Below are positions 54,547-63,987 of a stretch of 64,000 nucleotides of DNA, in pieces. Origin of the DNA: Cenarchaeum symbiont of Oopsacas minuta. Its GTDB lineage: Archaea; Thermoproteota; Nitrososphaeria; Nitrososphaerales; Nitrosopumilaceae. Under the pieces are notes generated by a model. The model saw only the letters and a list, made by a program, of their open reading frames with translations. It did no database searches and had not been told where the DNA came from. The stretch is taken from NCBI GenBank assembly GCA_029948415.1, contig JAJIZT010000004.1:1-64000 (forward strand). The letters run 5' to 3'. The first letter of the stretch is position 1, and every line of letters starts with the position of its first letter. The position numbers and the translations under genes are program-made.

Positions 54547-55524
54547 GTGGATGATATTCTAGTTGTCAATGATTTGTGCAAATATTATGTAAAAAAGAAT
54601 TTTTTTGGTAAAAAATCACTTCCAGTTAAAGCAGCAGATGGTATCTCTTTTTCAATAAAAGCAGGAAGTGTATTTGTTTTGGCAGGCGAATCAGGTTCTG
54701 GTAAATCCACCATAGCGAGATTGATACTAGGAGCTGAAGAGGCAGACCATGGTATGATTTACTTTAATGGTAACCGTGTAGACTATGCAACAGGGAATGG
54801 AGTCAAAAAGATGCGTGCAGAATGTCAAATGGTGCATCAAAATCCATACGATTCTGTAAACCCTCGTATGCGCATCTCTGATATAGTGATGGAACCATTG
54901 CATATACACCATTGGGGAAATAACAAAAAAGATAGAATGCAACGAATGTTTCAAGTATTACGCGAAGTAAAGCTAGAACCAGTTGAGGATATTGCCGAGA
55001 TGTTTCCTCATCAGTTATCTGGAGGTCAAAGACAAAGAGTGGTATTAGCACGTGCTTTGACACTAAAACCCAAAATTATCATAGCAGATGAACCCGTATC
55101 CATGCTAGATGTTTCAATCCGTGCCGAGATGCTCGGAATAATGGAATCGCTTCAAAAGAGATCAAACATTGCATTTTTGTACATTACTCACGATTTATCT
55201 ACTGCAAAATACTTTGGGAATGAAATTGCCATAATGTACAAAGGTCGCATAGTAGAATTAGGTCCTGTACGCACTGTTCTTGACGATCCAAGGCATCCAT
55301 ATACACAAGCTCTCATAGACGCAGTCTCTGATCTAGATCCAAAAAACTTGAACAAGAAAAAAACCATCAGAATATTGAACAATAAAACTAAAGATTTTGA
55401 AGGGTGTGCATTTCATCCAAGATGTCCATATGCAGTAGAGAATTGTATGAAAGAGCCAAAATTAAAAGAGATCGATGTGGATAGAAAAGTCTCATGTTTT
55501 GTTCCTATCAGAGCAAGAAGTTAA
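54547..55524 (+). CDS. Oligopeptide/nickel-type ABC transporter ATP-binding protein
   Basis: 325 residues from GTG 54547. Walker A GESGSGKST, signature LSGGQRQR, Walker B IIIADEPVSMLD; the C-terminal extension with CAFHPRCPYAVENC is typical of Opp/Dpp-family ATPases and may hold an Fe-S cluster. No permease or binding protein gene is adjacent, so it is an orphan or works with subunits elsewhere. Confidence 0.92.
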   Translation: MDDILVVNDLCKYYVKKNFFGKKSLPVKAADGISFSIKAGSVFVLAGESGSGKSTIARLILGAEEADHGMIYFNGNRVDYATGNGVKKMRAECQMVHQNPYDSVNPRMRISDIVMEPLHIHHWGNNKKDRMQRMFQVLREVKLEPVEDIAEMFPHQLSGGQRQRVVLARALTLKPKIIIADEPVSMLDVSIRAEMLGIMESLQKRSNIAFLYITHDLSTAKYFGNEIAIMYKGRIVELGPVRTVLDDPRHPYTQALIDAVSDLDPKNLNKKKTIRILNNKTKDFEGCAFHPRCPYAVENCMKEPKLKEIDVDRKVSCFVPIRARS

Positions 55525-55552
55525 TAATCCAACATGTAGATTATAGTACGAT

Positions 55553-56047
55553 TTGGATAGAAAAATTGTTCTCGGGTTGATCTTGATAACAGTTATGATG
55601 TTGATCATTGTGTCAATTATGACGTACAATTACAACATAGACCAAAAAAATGCTAGAGGTCTAATATTTGGTCACATGTTACAATCGATACAGAATAATT
55701 TAGAGACAGAGCAGATAGATTTTGATGCCAAACTCTCCGTTATGCGTAATAATAAAAGCACACTAGAAGAGTTTTCTATTGATGCAGAAAAGCATTTTAC
55801 TGTAATGAAAGATCTCATAAGCAGATACGAAACGTTGGAACCACCGGAGCCTTACGAGTCAGCAGTAAAGTTTTTCAAACTCTCTACACAATCGCAGCTT
55901 GATCGAGATCGCCAAATAGTATTGTTCATAAAAACTGGCGATTCAGCATATGAGGCACGTGCAGACGATCTTCATCAAGAATCGTTTGAATACGAGTTGG
56001 CAGCTTTGGCAGATTACAAAACGGCACAGACAGGACAAAATCCATAA
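55553..56047 (+). CDS. Membrane-anchored protein with helical ectodomain, unknown function
   Basis: 164 residues from TTG 55553, 28 bp after the ABC gene. One N-terminal membrane helix (KIVLGLILITVMMLIIVSIM) then a Gln/Glu/Asp-rich helical domain. It could be an extracytoplasmic partner, but no solute-binding fold is visible. Likely co-transcribed with the ABC ATPase. Confidence 0.65.
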   Translation: MDRKIVLGLILITVMMLIIVSIMTYNYNIDQKNARGLIFGHMLQSIQNNLETEQIDFDAKLSVMRNNKSTLEEFSIDAEKHFTVMKDLISRYETLEPPEPYESAVKFFKLSTQSQLDRDRQIVLFIKTGDSAYEARADDLHQESFEYELAALADYKTAQTGQNP

Positions 56048-56170
56048 CCATACACTAGTAAATCTTGGATTTTTTGTAACTATCTAGAGTTTTAAAGTAA
56101 TCTGACCATCTGATCTAATATTTTTCATCATCACATTTTTGGATCAGGTGCATAATACAAAAAATCGTTC

Positions 56171-56930
56171 ATGAATAATGAAAAGATAGACCACATTTGT
56201 CCTATCTGAGAATCTAGAGAAAGAAATTGTATTATTACGCAAGGAAGACAAACAGAAAGGGAAATGATACAACAGACAAAAAATGAGAATAGAGAATTAA
56301 AAATCACGATAAATGCTCTTGCAGCAAAGAATATTCGTGCAAAACCCAACAAACCAGATTCAATTGTAAAACTTAACATGCAAGAACCAGCAGAAAAAGA
56401 CCAGTTCACATTGATAACAAAACCAAGGTGGATCAAAAATCATGTCATATCTGCGGAAACAAACTATCCAAAATTGTGCACAAATACACAAGGGCTAGTA
56501 GAAGATAGTATTCCCGCACGAGCATGTAATACTATATCTAGAAGATATTGTAAATGTTGCAAAAAACAATCACGCCAAAAATCCATACTGCATTACCAAA
56601 TGAAAGATTTGGAATCAGACTAGCTGTATTTCTAGTTGTGCTCAAAACATCTAGGATTATCATATCAAAAAATATCCAAACTATTAGAAATGATGTACGG
56701 CATACACATGAATGAATCTATCATAAATCATACAGTAAGAAAAACTGCTACAGCATTTGGTTCATTATGACCAGATGATAGGGGATCTAAAAACCGAGTT
56801 GAATATACATGGGAATGAGACTAGCTGGCACATCAACGGTAAGAATCATTGGCTGTGGGCATTTGTTTGAAGATTTACAACCATATATGAGATTGACAAA
56901 TCACGTGGTAGAATATATCCAATGAGAGTA
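56171..56930 (+). pseudogene. IS66-like transposase remnant
   Basis: In pieces on the plus strand: MNNEKIDHICP, then a stop and frameshift, an N-terminal helix (EKEIVLLRKEDKQK; NENRELKITINALAAKN), a Cys knuckle (CKCCKK), then after more stops the IS66 core ETSWHINGKNHWLWAFV and TIYEIDKSRGR. Several stops and shifts mean it is dead. A 119-aa ORF (56264-56623) is only one of the pieces. The junction with the inverted fragment is near 56930. Confidence 0.75.
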
Positions 56931-57119
56931 TTGCATCCGCCTGATGTGTCAATTTTGCTATTGTTTCATTTGTCTTTTCTGTATAAACTCTAAAGCATTC
57001 TTCCCATTCACTGTTTGTCAGACGTCTACTCTTCATGAAATGGATCAGTTATTGATATACTTGGATCGATATGATCGTGTGTTATTGACTAATTTGTTAG
57101 TAATGAGCTGACATCATAC
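56931..57119 (-). mobile_element. Inverted left end of an IS66-like element
   Basis: Read on the minus strand from the inverted-repeat tip GTATGATGTCA (57119), the sequence aligns for about 75 nt with the left end at 9043 (ACTAACAAATT-GTCAAT, ACACACGATCATAT, GATCCAAGTAT) and then codes a transposase N-terminus (SRRLTNSEWEECFRVY). It faces the plus-strand remnant, so two fragments lie head to head. Confidence 0.75.
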
Positions 57120-57428
57120 AATCATTCTAGGTGTAAAAATTCAATATGTCTTATCCTGACTTGGCAAAAGCTCGCAAATTAAGTTGAAATTTGGAAAAAC
57201 ACAAGATTTACCAGTGCATACACAAGATTTTGATAAAAAAACTTATGCATGACAACAATTATTAGCATTTACATATGATATAAAACATGAATGCTATACT
57301 GTATATTTTACCTCCAACTATATTGAATAGATTATAGGTGTAAAAATTTGCCTAAAAACAACATGAACTTTATCATGTATGCACAATGCCAAATGTACGC
57401 ATTTGTGTATGTACTATAGGGTCCTAGT
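57120..57428. other. AT-rich non-coding gap with short repeats
   Basis: No supported gene. It holds two copies of the short repeat that begins TAGGTGTAAAAATT (57128-57152 full, 57336-57349 partial), also seen at 20699-20723, and the promoter region of the gene at 57429. Confidence 0.5.
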
Positions 57429-57659
57429 ATGGTCGACTATAAACTGACAAAAGAGGACAAGGATAGAATTGAACTTTTGCATATCGTGGAAAAAAAAGGA
57501 CTCAAACCTCTTAATCTTGAACAATTAAAACGACTTGAAGAACTGATGACAGAAAAAGACTATAGCCATAATAAAAAAGCACAAAAATCAAAAATAAAAT
57601 TGCTCAACAAGATAAATGTGGCAATATATGAATCATCAGAAGGAAAAGATGGAATATGA
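57429..57659 (+). CDS. Small helical protein, 76 aa
   Basis: ATG 57429. Highly charged, all-helical: MVDYKLTKEDKDRIELLHIV, then LEQLKRLEELMTEK and a Lys-rich end. No motif. It lies 18 bp before the DUF255 gene and may be co-transcribed. Confidence 0.55.
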   Translation: MVDYKLTKEDKDRIELLHIVEKKGLKPLNLEQLKRLEELMTEKDYSHNKKAQKSKIKLLNKINVAIYESSEGKDGI

Positions 57660-57677
57660 AGTCAAGAGGTATTAAAA

Positions 57678-59708
57678 ATGAATGAAAACCTACTTGCAAA
57701 AGAATCTAGTCCATATTTGTTACAGCATGCAAAAAATCCAGTAGACTGGCATGGATGGAATTCAGAATCACTACAAAAAGCAAAATCTGAAAACAAACCA
57801 ATATTTCTAAGCGTTGGATATAGCTCGTGTCATTGGTGTCATGTTATGGCGCATGAATCTTTTGAGAACAATGACATTGCCCAGCTTTTGAATGAGAGCT
57901 TTGTCAACATAAAAGTGGATAGAGAAGAACGACCTGATATAGACGATATTTACCAAAAAGCTTGTCAGATGGTAACAGGACAGGGAGGATGGCCACTCAG
58001 TGTTTTTTTGACACCAGATCAAAAACCATTCTACGTGGGAACGTATTTTCCTCCTTTGGACTCGTATGGTAGACCTGGATTTGGCAGTATAGTACGACAA
58101 CTTGCACAGGCTTGGACAGAAAACCACAAAGATGTTGTAAAAAAAGCGGAAAAATTTGTTGAACAGATGTCTAAGCCGATTAAATCTGAAAAGATCACAG
58201 TTGAAAAATCAGTTATTGATGAGGCAGCCGTGAATCTACTACAGATAGGAGATATGACATATGGAGGATTCGGACGCGCGCCAAAATTTCCAAGTGCAGC
58301 AAATATTTCTTTTCTATTTAGATATGGGCAGATCTCAGGAATCTCAAAATTTACTAGTTTTGCACTGTTGACATTACGTAAGATGGCTCGAGGTGGAATA
58401 TTTGATCAAATAGGTGGAGGGTTTCACAGATATTCGACAGATACTATGTGGTTGGTGCCACATTTTGAAAAAATGTTGTATGATAATGCATTATTATCTG
58501 TAAACTATGCAGAAGCGTATCAAATAACTTGTGATGAATTCTATTTGGATATAATGAAAAAAACATTAAATTATGTTCTAAAAGAGATGACCTCACTAGA
58601 AGGATATTTTTATTCAGCACAAGATGCTGATACGGACGGAGAAGAGGGAAAATATTATGTCTGGTCAAAGAAAGAGATTCAGGATATACTAGGTAAAGGA
58701 AATGATTTTGATGCATTTTGTTTGTACTATGATGTAACTGATGGTGGGAACTGGGAAGGAAAGACAATTCTGTGTAACAATGTTGACATGTCGACGGTAG
58801 CTTTTCATGATGGACGAAAGCTAGATGAGATATCACCTATAATAGAGAAATGTGCAAAGAAACTTTTAGCTGCAAGATATGATCGTAGTAAATTAGGTCT
58901 TGACGACAAGATGTTAACTTCGTGGAATTCTCTCATGATTACCGCAATGGCAAAAGGTGCACGTGTCTCCAACGAAAAGAAATACCTTGATGCTGCACAC
59001 TCTTGCTTGGAATTTATTAAAAATAAAATGCATCATAACGGACAACTACTTCACACTTGTAGAAATGGAAATGCACGCATAAATGCATACCTTGATGATC
59101 ATGCATATTACGCAATTGCATTACTCGATGTATTTGAAAACTCACCTAATGTCGAATATTTAGAGCGTGCAAAAAGAGAATGCGATATAATGCTAGAGCA
59201 TTTTTGGGACGGAGAGGGAGGATTTTATATGATATCAAAGAGAGATGATGATCTTATCTTGAGACCAAAAAACGATTATGATCTCTCTCTACCATCAGGA
59301 AATTCTGTAGCTGCATATGCAATGTTACGTTTGTACCACATGACACATGAAGAAAAATATCTGTCTGCTTCTGAGGCAGTGATGCACACACAAGCTAGAC
59401 AGGCTGCAGAAAATCCTTTTGGATTTGGCTATTTGCTAAATGTCATATACGCATATCTAAAAAAACCCCTCGAGATAACGATTACAGGAGAACATTCTAG
59501 AGAGATTGCATCAGAGTTGTCTAGTAAATTTCTACCAGAGTCGATCTTGATCCAAATACATGATGCACAGATTATAAAGTCGCTTTCAAAGTATGCATTC
59601 TTTATGGGAAAAGAGTTTACAGATACACCTCTAGCATACGTCTGTCGGAACTTTGTTTGCTCGCAACCAGTAAATACAGCACAACAGGTTCTAAATCTTG
59701 TAAAATAA
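57678..59708 (+). CDS. DUF255 thioredoxin-fold protein (YyaL/spermatogenesis-associated 20 family)
   Basis: 676 residues. N-terminal thioredoxin-like domain (about 1-165) with [18 protein letters not shown] and the redox motif CHWC in [13 protein letters not shown]; then a six-hairpin glycosidase-like helical domain ([24 protein letters not shown]). The family is widespread, of uncertain function, with links to protein quality or carbohydrate handling. No signal peptide, so cytoplasmic. Confidence 0.92.
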   Translation: MNENLLAKESSPYLLQHAKNPVDWHGWNSESLQKAKSENKPIFLSVGYSSCHWCHVMAHESFENNDIAQLLNESFVNIKVDREERPDIDDIYQKACQMVTGQGGWPLSVFLTPDQKPFYVGTYFPPLDSYGRPGFGSIVRQLAQAWTENHKDVVKKAEKFVEQMSKPIKSEKITVEKSVIDEAAVNLLQIGDMTYGGFGRAPKFPSAANISFLFRYGQISGISKFTSFALLTLRKMARGGIFDQIGGGFHRYSTDTMWLVPHFEKMLYDNALLSVNYAEAYQITCDEFYLDIMKKTLNYVLKEMTSLEGYFYSAQDADTDGEEGKYYVWSKKEIQDILGKGNDFDAFCLYYDVTDGGNWEGKTILCNNVDMSTVAFHDGRKLDEISPIIEKCAKKLLAARYDRSKLGLDDKMLTSWNSLMITAMAKGARVSNEKKYLDAAHSCLEFIKNKMHHNGQLLHTCRNGNARINAYLDDHAYYAIALLDVFENSPNVEYLERAKRECDIMLEHFWDGEGGFYMISKRDDDLILRPKNDYDLSLPSGNSVAAYAMLRLYHMTHEEKYLSASEAVMHTQARQAAENPFGFGYLLNVIYAYLKKPLEITITGEHSREIASELSSKFLPESILIQIHDAQIIKSLSKYAFFMGKEFTDTPLAYVCRNFVCSQPVNTAQQVLNLVK

Positions 59709-59710
59709 GA

Positions 59711-60037
59711 TCATATAGTTGAGCGTTGTATGTTTATATTCATTATCTGACCTACCTGCGGCCTGCCCATTCCATCGTATCTACTCTTTGGCATTGTTAT
59801 GGTAACTGTTGTATGTTGGTATGATTTCATTTTTATGGTCGGTTGTGCTTGTAGTATGGCATCCAACAAAGGCATTACATGATCTTTTGTCTCTTTGTCT
59901 ATGTTTTTGATCACCGATTCTCTGATCATCTGTTTTTGGGATATGGGTTCGGTGTTGACATTTTCAACAAGTGATATTTGAATGGCTTTACCATTGTCGA
60001 TAATCTGTTGTATGGCAAATTCAATAATTTCAGGCAT
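59711..60037 (-). CDS. Small protein, unknown function
   Basis: 108 residues, ATG 60037. Starts with helix (MPEIIEFAIQQIIDNGKAI), then a conserved-looking beta part (TVTITMPKSRYDGMGRPQVG). Two bp from the convergent DUF255 stop. No family recognised. Confidence 0.65.
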   Translation of the reverse strand: MPEIIEFAIQQIIDNGKAIQISLVENVNTEPISQKQMIRESVIKNIDKETKDHVMPLLDAILQAQPTIKMKSYQHTTVTITMPKSRYDGMGRPQVGQIMNINIQRSTI

Positions 60038-60073
60038 GAATTCTGGATATTATTGTTTAAATTTAACTGTACT

Positions 60074-60349
60074 CTAACTCTTTAACGCTTTTCTAATTTC
60101 AAAAGAACGACTCTTTACGATGCGATTGAATTCTGCTACATCTTCAGAGGATGGTGATGCTCCGCGAGATTGAAATGCTTGTAAAAATGCTAGATACGTA
60201 CAGCCAGTTATAATGCCAAAAGCCATATCTGTTACAGAATCAATCTCTGGTACGTATCCTTCAGCAATCTGTCTGTATGATGCAGCTTCTTCTACATAAT
60301 AGTCTATCTGGGATTTTAGATAATCTTGGATATCTTTTGCAAGTGGCAT
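60074..60349 (-). CDS. Small helical protein, unknown function
   Basis: 91 residues, ATG 60349. Mainly helical (LAKDIQDYLKSQIDYYVEEA) with a short hydrophobic stretch (GIITGCTYLAFLQAF) that may pack as a helix bundle. Upstream of the 59711 gene by 36 bp on the same strand. No family recognised. The ~300 bp before it show only promoter-like AT-rich sequence. Confidence 0.65.
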   Translation of the reverse strand: MPLAKDIQDYLKSQIDYYVEEAASYRQIAEGYVPEIDSVTDMAFGIITGCTYLAFLQAFQSRGASPSSEDVAEFNRIVKSRSFEIRKALKS

Positions 60350-60646
60350 ATCATATGTATAATATGCGGAGCTATTTGTGTCAATCTGTAATCTAAAAAT
60401 ATGTGATCATATACATCAGTATCACCATAAACTATTTTACTTTCTTGAATTTACCTAGACTTTTTGTATAAAGATCATTAAATCAGTACGTATGCTCTAA
60501 TCATAGATCTTAATTATGTACCTATATCTATCGGTTAAAAGAGTAGATTTTGACATATTTCAAGCACGCCTCAACTTTAGACAATTAATAATTATACTTT
60601 GGTTACACAAGTGGTTTTTTATGTGAGATTTGAACACATAATATTC

Positions 60647-61102
60647 ATGTCTAAATGGTATATAGAAGAAGATGAAGATTATTTTCGCATTTTTGATTCC
60701 AAAAAAGAGATTGCAGGATATTTTGATCCAGAGTATGGTCAAAATAATAACCAAAACGAATCCGAGGAGATTGAGCGCATAGTACGCGAGCATATTCCAG
60801 TTCCAGGAGGATATCTGATGGTGCCGTTTGTAAAATTTGGAATATTTGATACAGACTATGAATCAGATCTGAATTCACTAGAAGAGAAAATAGAGTCTGT
60901 GATCACAAGAATAAAAATATGGAAAATATTTATAGCAAAAGACAACATGGATCACCAAATTCGTATATCACATACGGATCATGATATGCTTAGTATAACG
61001 TTTCCAGTCAAGTTTGAAAAACCCATTCCAGTAGATAAAAAACTAATACTGCCATATCTAGAACCAATGCTTGAAACATTAAGTAGAGATGGACTGCTCT
61101 AA
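60647..61102 (+). CDS. Acidic protein, unknown function
   Basis: 151 residues from ATG 60647 (MSKWYIEEDEDYFRIF); an open frame runs 16 codons further upstream without conserved character. Mixed alpha/beta, strongly acidic, no signal. The C-terminus has FPVKFEKPIPVDKKLILPYL. Not recognised. Confidence 0.65.
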   Translation: MSKWYIEEDEDYFRIFDSKKEIAGYFDPEYGQNNNQNESEEIERIVREHIPVPGGYLMVPFVKFGIFDTDYESDLNSLEEKIESVITRIKIWKIFIAKDNMDHQIRISHTDHDMLSITFPVKFEKPIPVDKKLILPYLEPMLETLSRDGLL

Positions 61103-61187
61103 AATGCGAGTTTTTTACCCGATATAATACAACACTGCAATATGATATTTTGTTGTCTAAAACGATCTCACATCTATAGGTTGAATG

Positions 61188-61268
61188 GTATGAGGTCAGC
61201 TACTCTGTATTTTTGTGTGTAAATGCAGAACTTTCTTGATAATTATAGGCAGAGACTTGACCTCTTAC
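61188..61268 (+). mobile_element. IS66-related MITE, copy B, with 8-bp target duplication
   Basis: 81 bp, ends GTATGAGGTCA / TGACCTCTTAC. Flanked by GTTGAATG (61180-61187) and GTTGAATA (61269-61276), an 8-bp duplication with one change, the length IS66 elements generate. The interior matches copies A and C. Probably the youngest copy. Confidence 0.9.
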
Positions 61269-61396
61269 GTTGAATAGTATCGTACAATTATATGCTCTTT
61301 TTGTATCAAATTCTAATCTATCAAAAAAGATAACATATTCAATTAGACGTATTTACGGCAAATATTTTATAAATATCAATAATATAGATTCTACAT

Positions 61397-62428
61397 ATGA
61401 CAAAAATGCGTGCCATGGTTTTATCAAAGATTGGACCCATCGAAGAATCTCCACTAAAGTTAACCTGGATAGAAAGACATGAGATAAAAAGACCAAACGA
61501 GATTTTGTTAAAGATCAAAGCATGTGGAGTATGTCGATCACAACTACATGGTATTGAAGGAGACTGGAAAGATTCTGGAATACCATCAGATCTTCCCATA
61601 GTTCCTGGACATGAGATAGTGGGATCTATAGTAGAGATTGGAAAAAACGTTACAAGATTCAAAGTAGGAGATCGCGTAGGGGTCTCACCACTATTAGAAT
61701 CGTGTAGAGTATGTGATTATTGTAAAAGTGGTAAAGAGCAGCTATGCGAATCCATGGACATACTTGGTGAGACACTAAAGGGAGGGTATTCAGAATATGT
61801 TACCGTTTCAGAAGACTTTGCTACAAAGATTCCCTCTGGAATGAAATCAGAGTATGCAGCCCCCCTCTTTTGTGCAGGGGTTACAGCATACGGTTCGATA
61901 AGAGCAAGCGAACCATCACCTGGGAAAAAAATTGGAATATTTGGCATAGGTGGTGTAGGTCACATGGCTATACAGTTTGGAAAACTAGAAAAATTGGATA
62001 TGCTTGCAGTATCTAGAAACAAAAAACATCTAGAGCTTGCAAAAAGACTTGGAGCTCTACATACGGTATCTTATTCTGATGCATCTAGTACTTTAAATGA
62101 AATAAAATCAAAGACAGGTTTGCTAGATGCTGCAATAGTTTTTGCACCATCAGAAGATGTTACAGAACTTGCAATAAACGCTGTCAAAAAAGGCGGTCTT
62201 GTAGTAATTGCTACAGTAGGAAAGATAAAAGGATTTGTAGCCTTTGATGAAAAGACCATCCGAGGTACGCTAATAGGCTCTCGCCAAGACATGGAAGACG
62301 TTGTAAAAATTGCATACGAAAATAACATAGAGGTAGTATACGAAACGCATCCTCTTGAAAAAGCAAATAAAGTTCTCGCAAAACTAAAAAACTCTCAAAT
62401 AGAGGCAAGAGCCGTGTTGATTCCTTGA
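61397..62428 (+). CDS. Zinc-dependent medium-chain alcohol dehydrogenase
   Basis: 343 residues, ATG 61397. Catalytic zinc residues in CGVCRSQLHG and PGHEIVG; four-cysteine structural zinc site (CRVCDYCKSGKEQLC); Rossmann GIFGIGGVGHMA. It resembles alcohol/aldehyde dehydrogenases of the AdhP/CAD type. The substrate is not clear. Confidence 0.9.
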   Translation: MTKMRAMVLSKIGPIEESPLKLTWIERHEIKRPNEILLKIKACGVCRSQLHGIEGDWKDSGIPSDLPIVPGHEIVGSIVEIGKNVTRFKVGDRVGVSPLLESCRVCDYCKSGKEQLCESMDILGETLKGGYSEYVTVSEDFATKIPSGMKSEYAAPLFCAGVTAYGSIRASEPSPGKKIGIFGIGGVGHMAIQFGKLEKLDMLAVSRNKKHLELAKRLGALHTVSYSDASSTLNEIKSKTGLLDAAIVFAPSEDVTELAINAVKKGGLVVIATVGKIKGFVAFDEKTIRGTLIGSRQDMEDVVKIAYENNIEVVYETHPLEKANKVLAKLKNSQIEARAVLIP

Positions 62429-62469
62429 TTATATTCCACATCTTTGTTTAAATATACATACATGCACGT

Positions 62470-62628
62470 TTGTTTGTGCTTTGTCGTAGATGTCATCATG
62501 CAGATTTAATCCATGCTTCTCCAAAAAATTCCAATGAGCCATTCAATCTAGGAATGTGTAATGTTCCAGAATGCACGTGTACATCATATATTGATGCAAT
62601 AGTCAAGATAGACGAAGACTTACTCTGA
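62470..62628 (+). CDS. Small zinc-ribbon-like protein, about 52 aa
   Basis: TTG 62470 or GTG 62476 to TGA 62626-62628. A TATA box TTTAAATATA (62446-62455) lies about 25 nt upstream. The protein has CRRCHH near the start and CNVPECTC later, a four- to five-Cys set fitting a zinc ribbon, and an acidic end (VKIDEDLL). Too short for default gene finders and without ATG. No family name. Confidence 0.55.
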   Translation: MFVLCRRCHHADLIHASPKNSNEPFNLGMCNVPECTCTSYIDAIVKIDEDLL

Positions 62629-62662
62629 TGGTTCATATACTAATGATTCATAGTCATGTAAC

Positions 62663-62917
62663 ATGGAAAAACATATTTCATCGACCATGGCCATAGGTCG
62701 TCTTGATGGCATAATCTCAAAGATGAATGCGATAGAGACTAGTTCACAAGATGACAGAGGTGCAGATCTTTTAGGCGCCATCAGGGTTCTAGCAGAAGGG
62801 CAAAAACACTGTATAGGCGAGATTGAACATCTAAAGAAAGCCATAGATCTACTTACGCTAGAGCTCTTCAAAGTTAGTTCTAGACACAATTCTAATGAAA
62901 AAGCAATAGATCGGTAA
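62663..62917 (+). CDS. Small coiled-coil protein
   Basis: 84 residues, ATG 62663. Two helices with heptads (GRLDGIISKMNAIE; CIGEIEHLKKAIDLLTLELF). No motif. Lies between the zinc-ribbon ORF and a membrane protein on the same strand. Confidence 0.6.
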   Translation: MEKHISSTMAIGRLDGIISKMNAIETSSQDDRGADLLGAIRVLAEGQKHCIGEIEHLKKAIDLLTLELFKVSSRHNSNEKAIDR

Positions 62918-62950
62918 GTGTTAAATTCCACAATATACGGTGTATAACAA

Positions 62951-63307
62951 ATGTCCGATCCTCACAACTATCGAAAAGTTGGTTATTCGATGATACTAGT
63001 TTCAGCTTCTCTTGTATCCATAGCTTTGATCGGCATAGCCATCGGCGAAGACGTGTTGTATGGAGACAAAATACAGAGAGAGAGTACTGCTCATTTTGAA
63101 GAATGTTTAGAGACAGATTTTGTAGCCGAGAGCTGTCAGCCATATATGATACATATGAAGTATGAGCAGTGTGTGGCAGAGAAAGATATTGATAGTAAAG
63201 AATGCTTTAGATATAGAACATGGGTTGAATCTGCAATATTTGAAGAATGTAGAGCAAATAATGATACAACTAGTATGCTATGCATAAAGTATAAAGGAAA
63301 TTACTAG
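62951..63307 (+). CDS. Membrane-anchored cysteine-containing protein
   Basis: 118 residues, ATG 62951. One N-terminal membrane helix (SMILVSASLVSIALIGIAIG) then an ectodomain with six cysteines (ECLETDF, ESCQPY, EQCVAEK, KECFRY, EECRAN, MLCIKY), likely disulfide-paired outside. Helical repeats of about 17-20 residues around the Cys. Unknown function. Convergent 4-bp overlap with the next gene. Confidence 0.65.
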   Translation: MSDPHNYRKVGYSMILVSASLVSIALIGIAIGEDVLYGDKIQRESTAHFEECLETDFVAESCQPYMIHMKYEQCVAEKDIDSKECFRYRTWVESAIFEECRANNDTTSMLCIKYKGNY

Positions 63308-63987
63308 TTTCCATTTAGATAATCTTCCCAATAATTTGAATTCCTTGTTAGTTTGTTCATCGAATATAGTATACCTCCCACTATACCAGCATGATAAAAT
63401 GTATACAGATAGATGACAGATTTTGTTGGATCACTCTGTGTCAGTGTCAGAAACAGCATTGAAAAAAAGATAAATGTTCCAACCATTGTAAATATATGTG
63501 AAAATATTCCTTCAAATCCAACCACACGACGTGTTGCAGCTGCCATCAGAGATATGCTAGATATTATCAAGAAAACAGCTCCTCCGTTATTTGCCACATA
63601 TTCGTATGTCCAACTGATAAGACCTTCTTCAAGTATTCCAGATACTGGAGAGACATTTCCTCCATTGATTGCAAAATTTACAGAGCTAAACATACTTCCC
63701 ATGACGAATAAAAATAAGAATATTTTCGATATAGAACGCTTGAATTGACTACGGGTCTCACTTGGACTTATTGCTCGTTCGGTGATACGTTTACCGTACA
63801 ATAATCCAAGTATTGCAGCAGGTAAAAACATTATAGTAATCAGCGTAGTCGATTCGCTGTTTATACTTGTTATAAAAGGATAAAACACAAAAAATGCCAA
63901 AGTTGCTGCTAGAAATGATCCTCCATATAATATCAGATTCATGTACTTGTAGCTAAATTTTTGCTCACGCGTATTCCATTCAAACAT
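63304..63987 (-). CDS. Polytopic membrane protein, unknown function
   Basis: 227 residues, ATG 63987. About six or seven membrane helices (LILYGGSFLAATLAFFVFYP, LITIMFLPAAILGLLYG, further four or five), no charged pore motif. No family recognised. It ends at the right edge of the window, complete. Confidence 0.7.
   Translation of the reverse strand: MFEWNTREQKFSYKYMNLILYGGSFLAATLAFFVFYPFITSINSESTTLITIMFLPAAILGLLYGKRITERAISPSETRSQFKRSISKIFLFLFVMGSMFSSVNFAINGGNVSPVSGILEEGLISWTYEYVANNGGAVFLIISSISLMAAATRRVVGFEGIFSHIFTMVGTFIFFSMLFLTLTQSDPTKSVIYLYTFYHAGIVGGILYSMNKLTRNSNYWEDYLNGN

Noticed and set aside
61270-61482. 70-aa plus-strand ORF overlapping the alcohol dehydrogenase start
   Set aside because: It overlaps the well-supported dehydrogenase in another frame and starts at the MITE edge.
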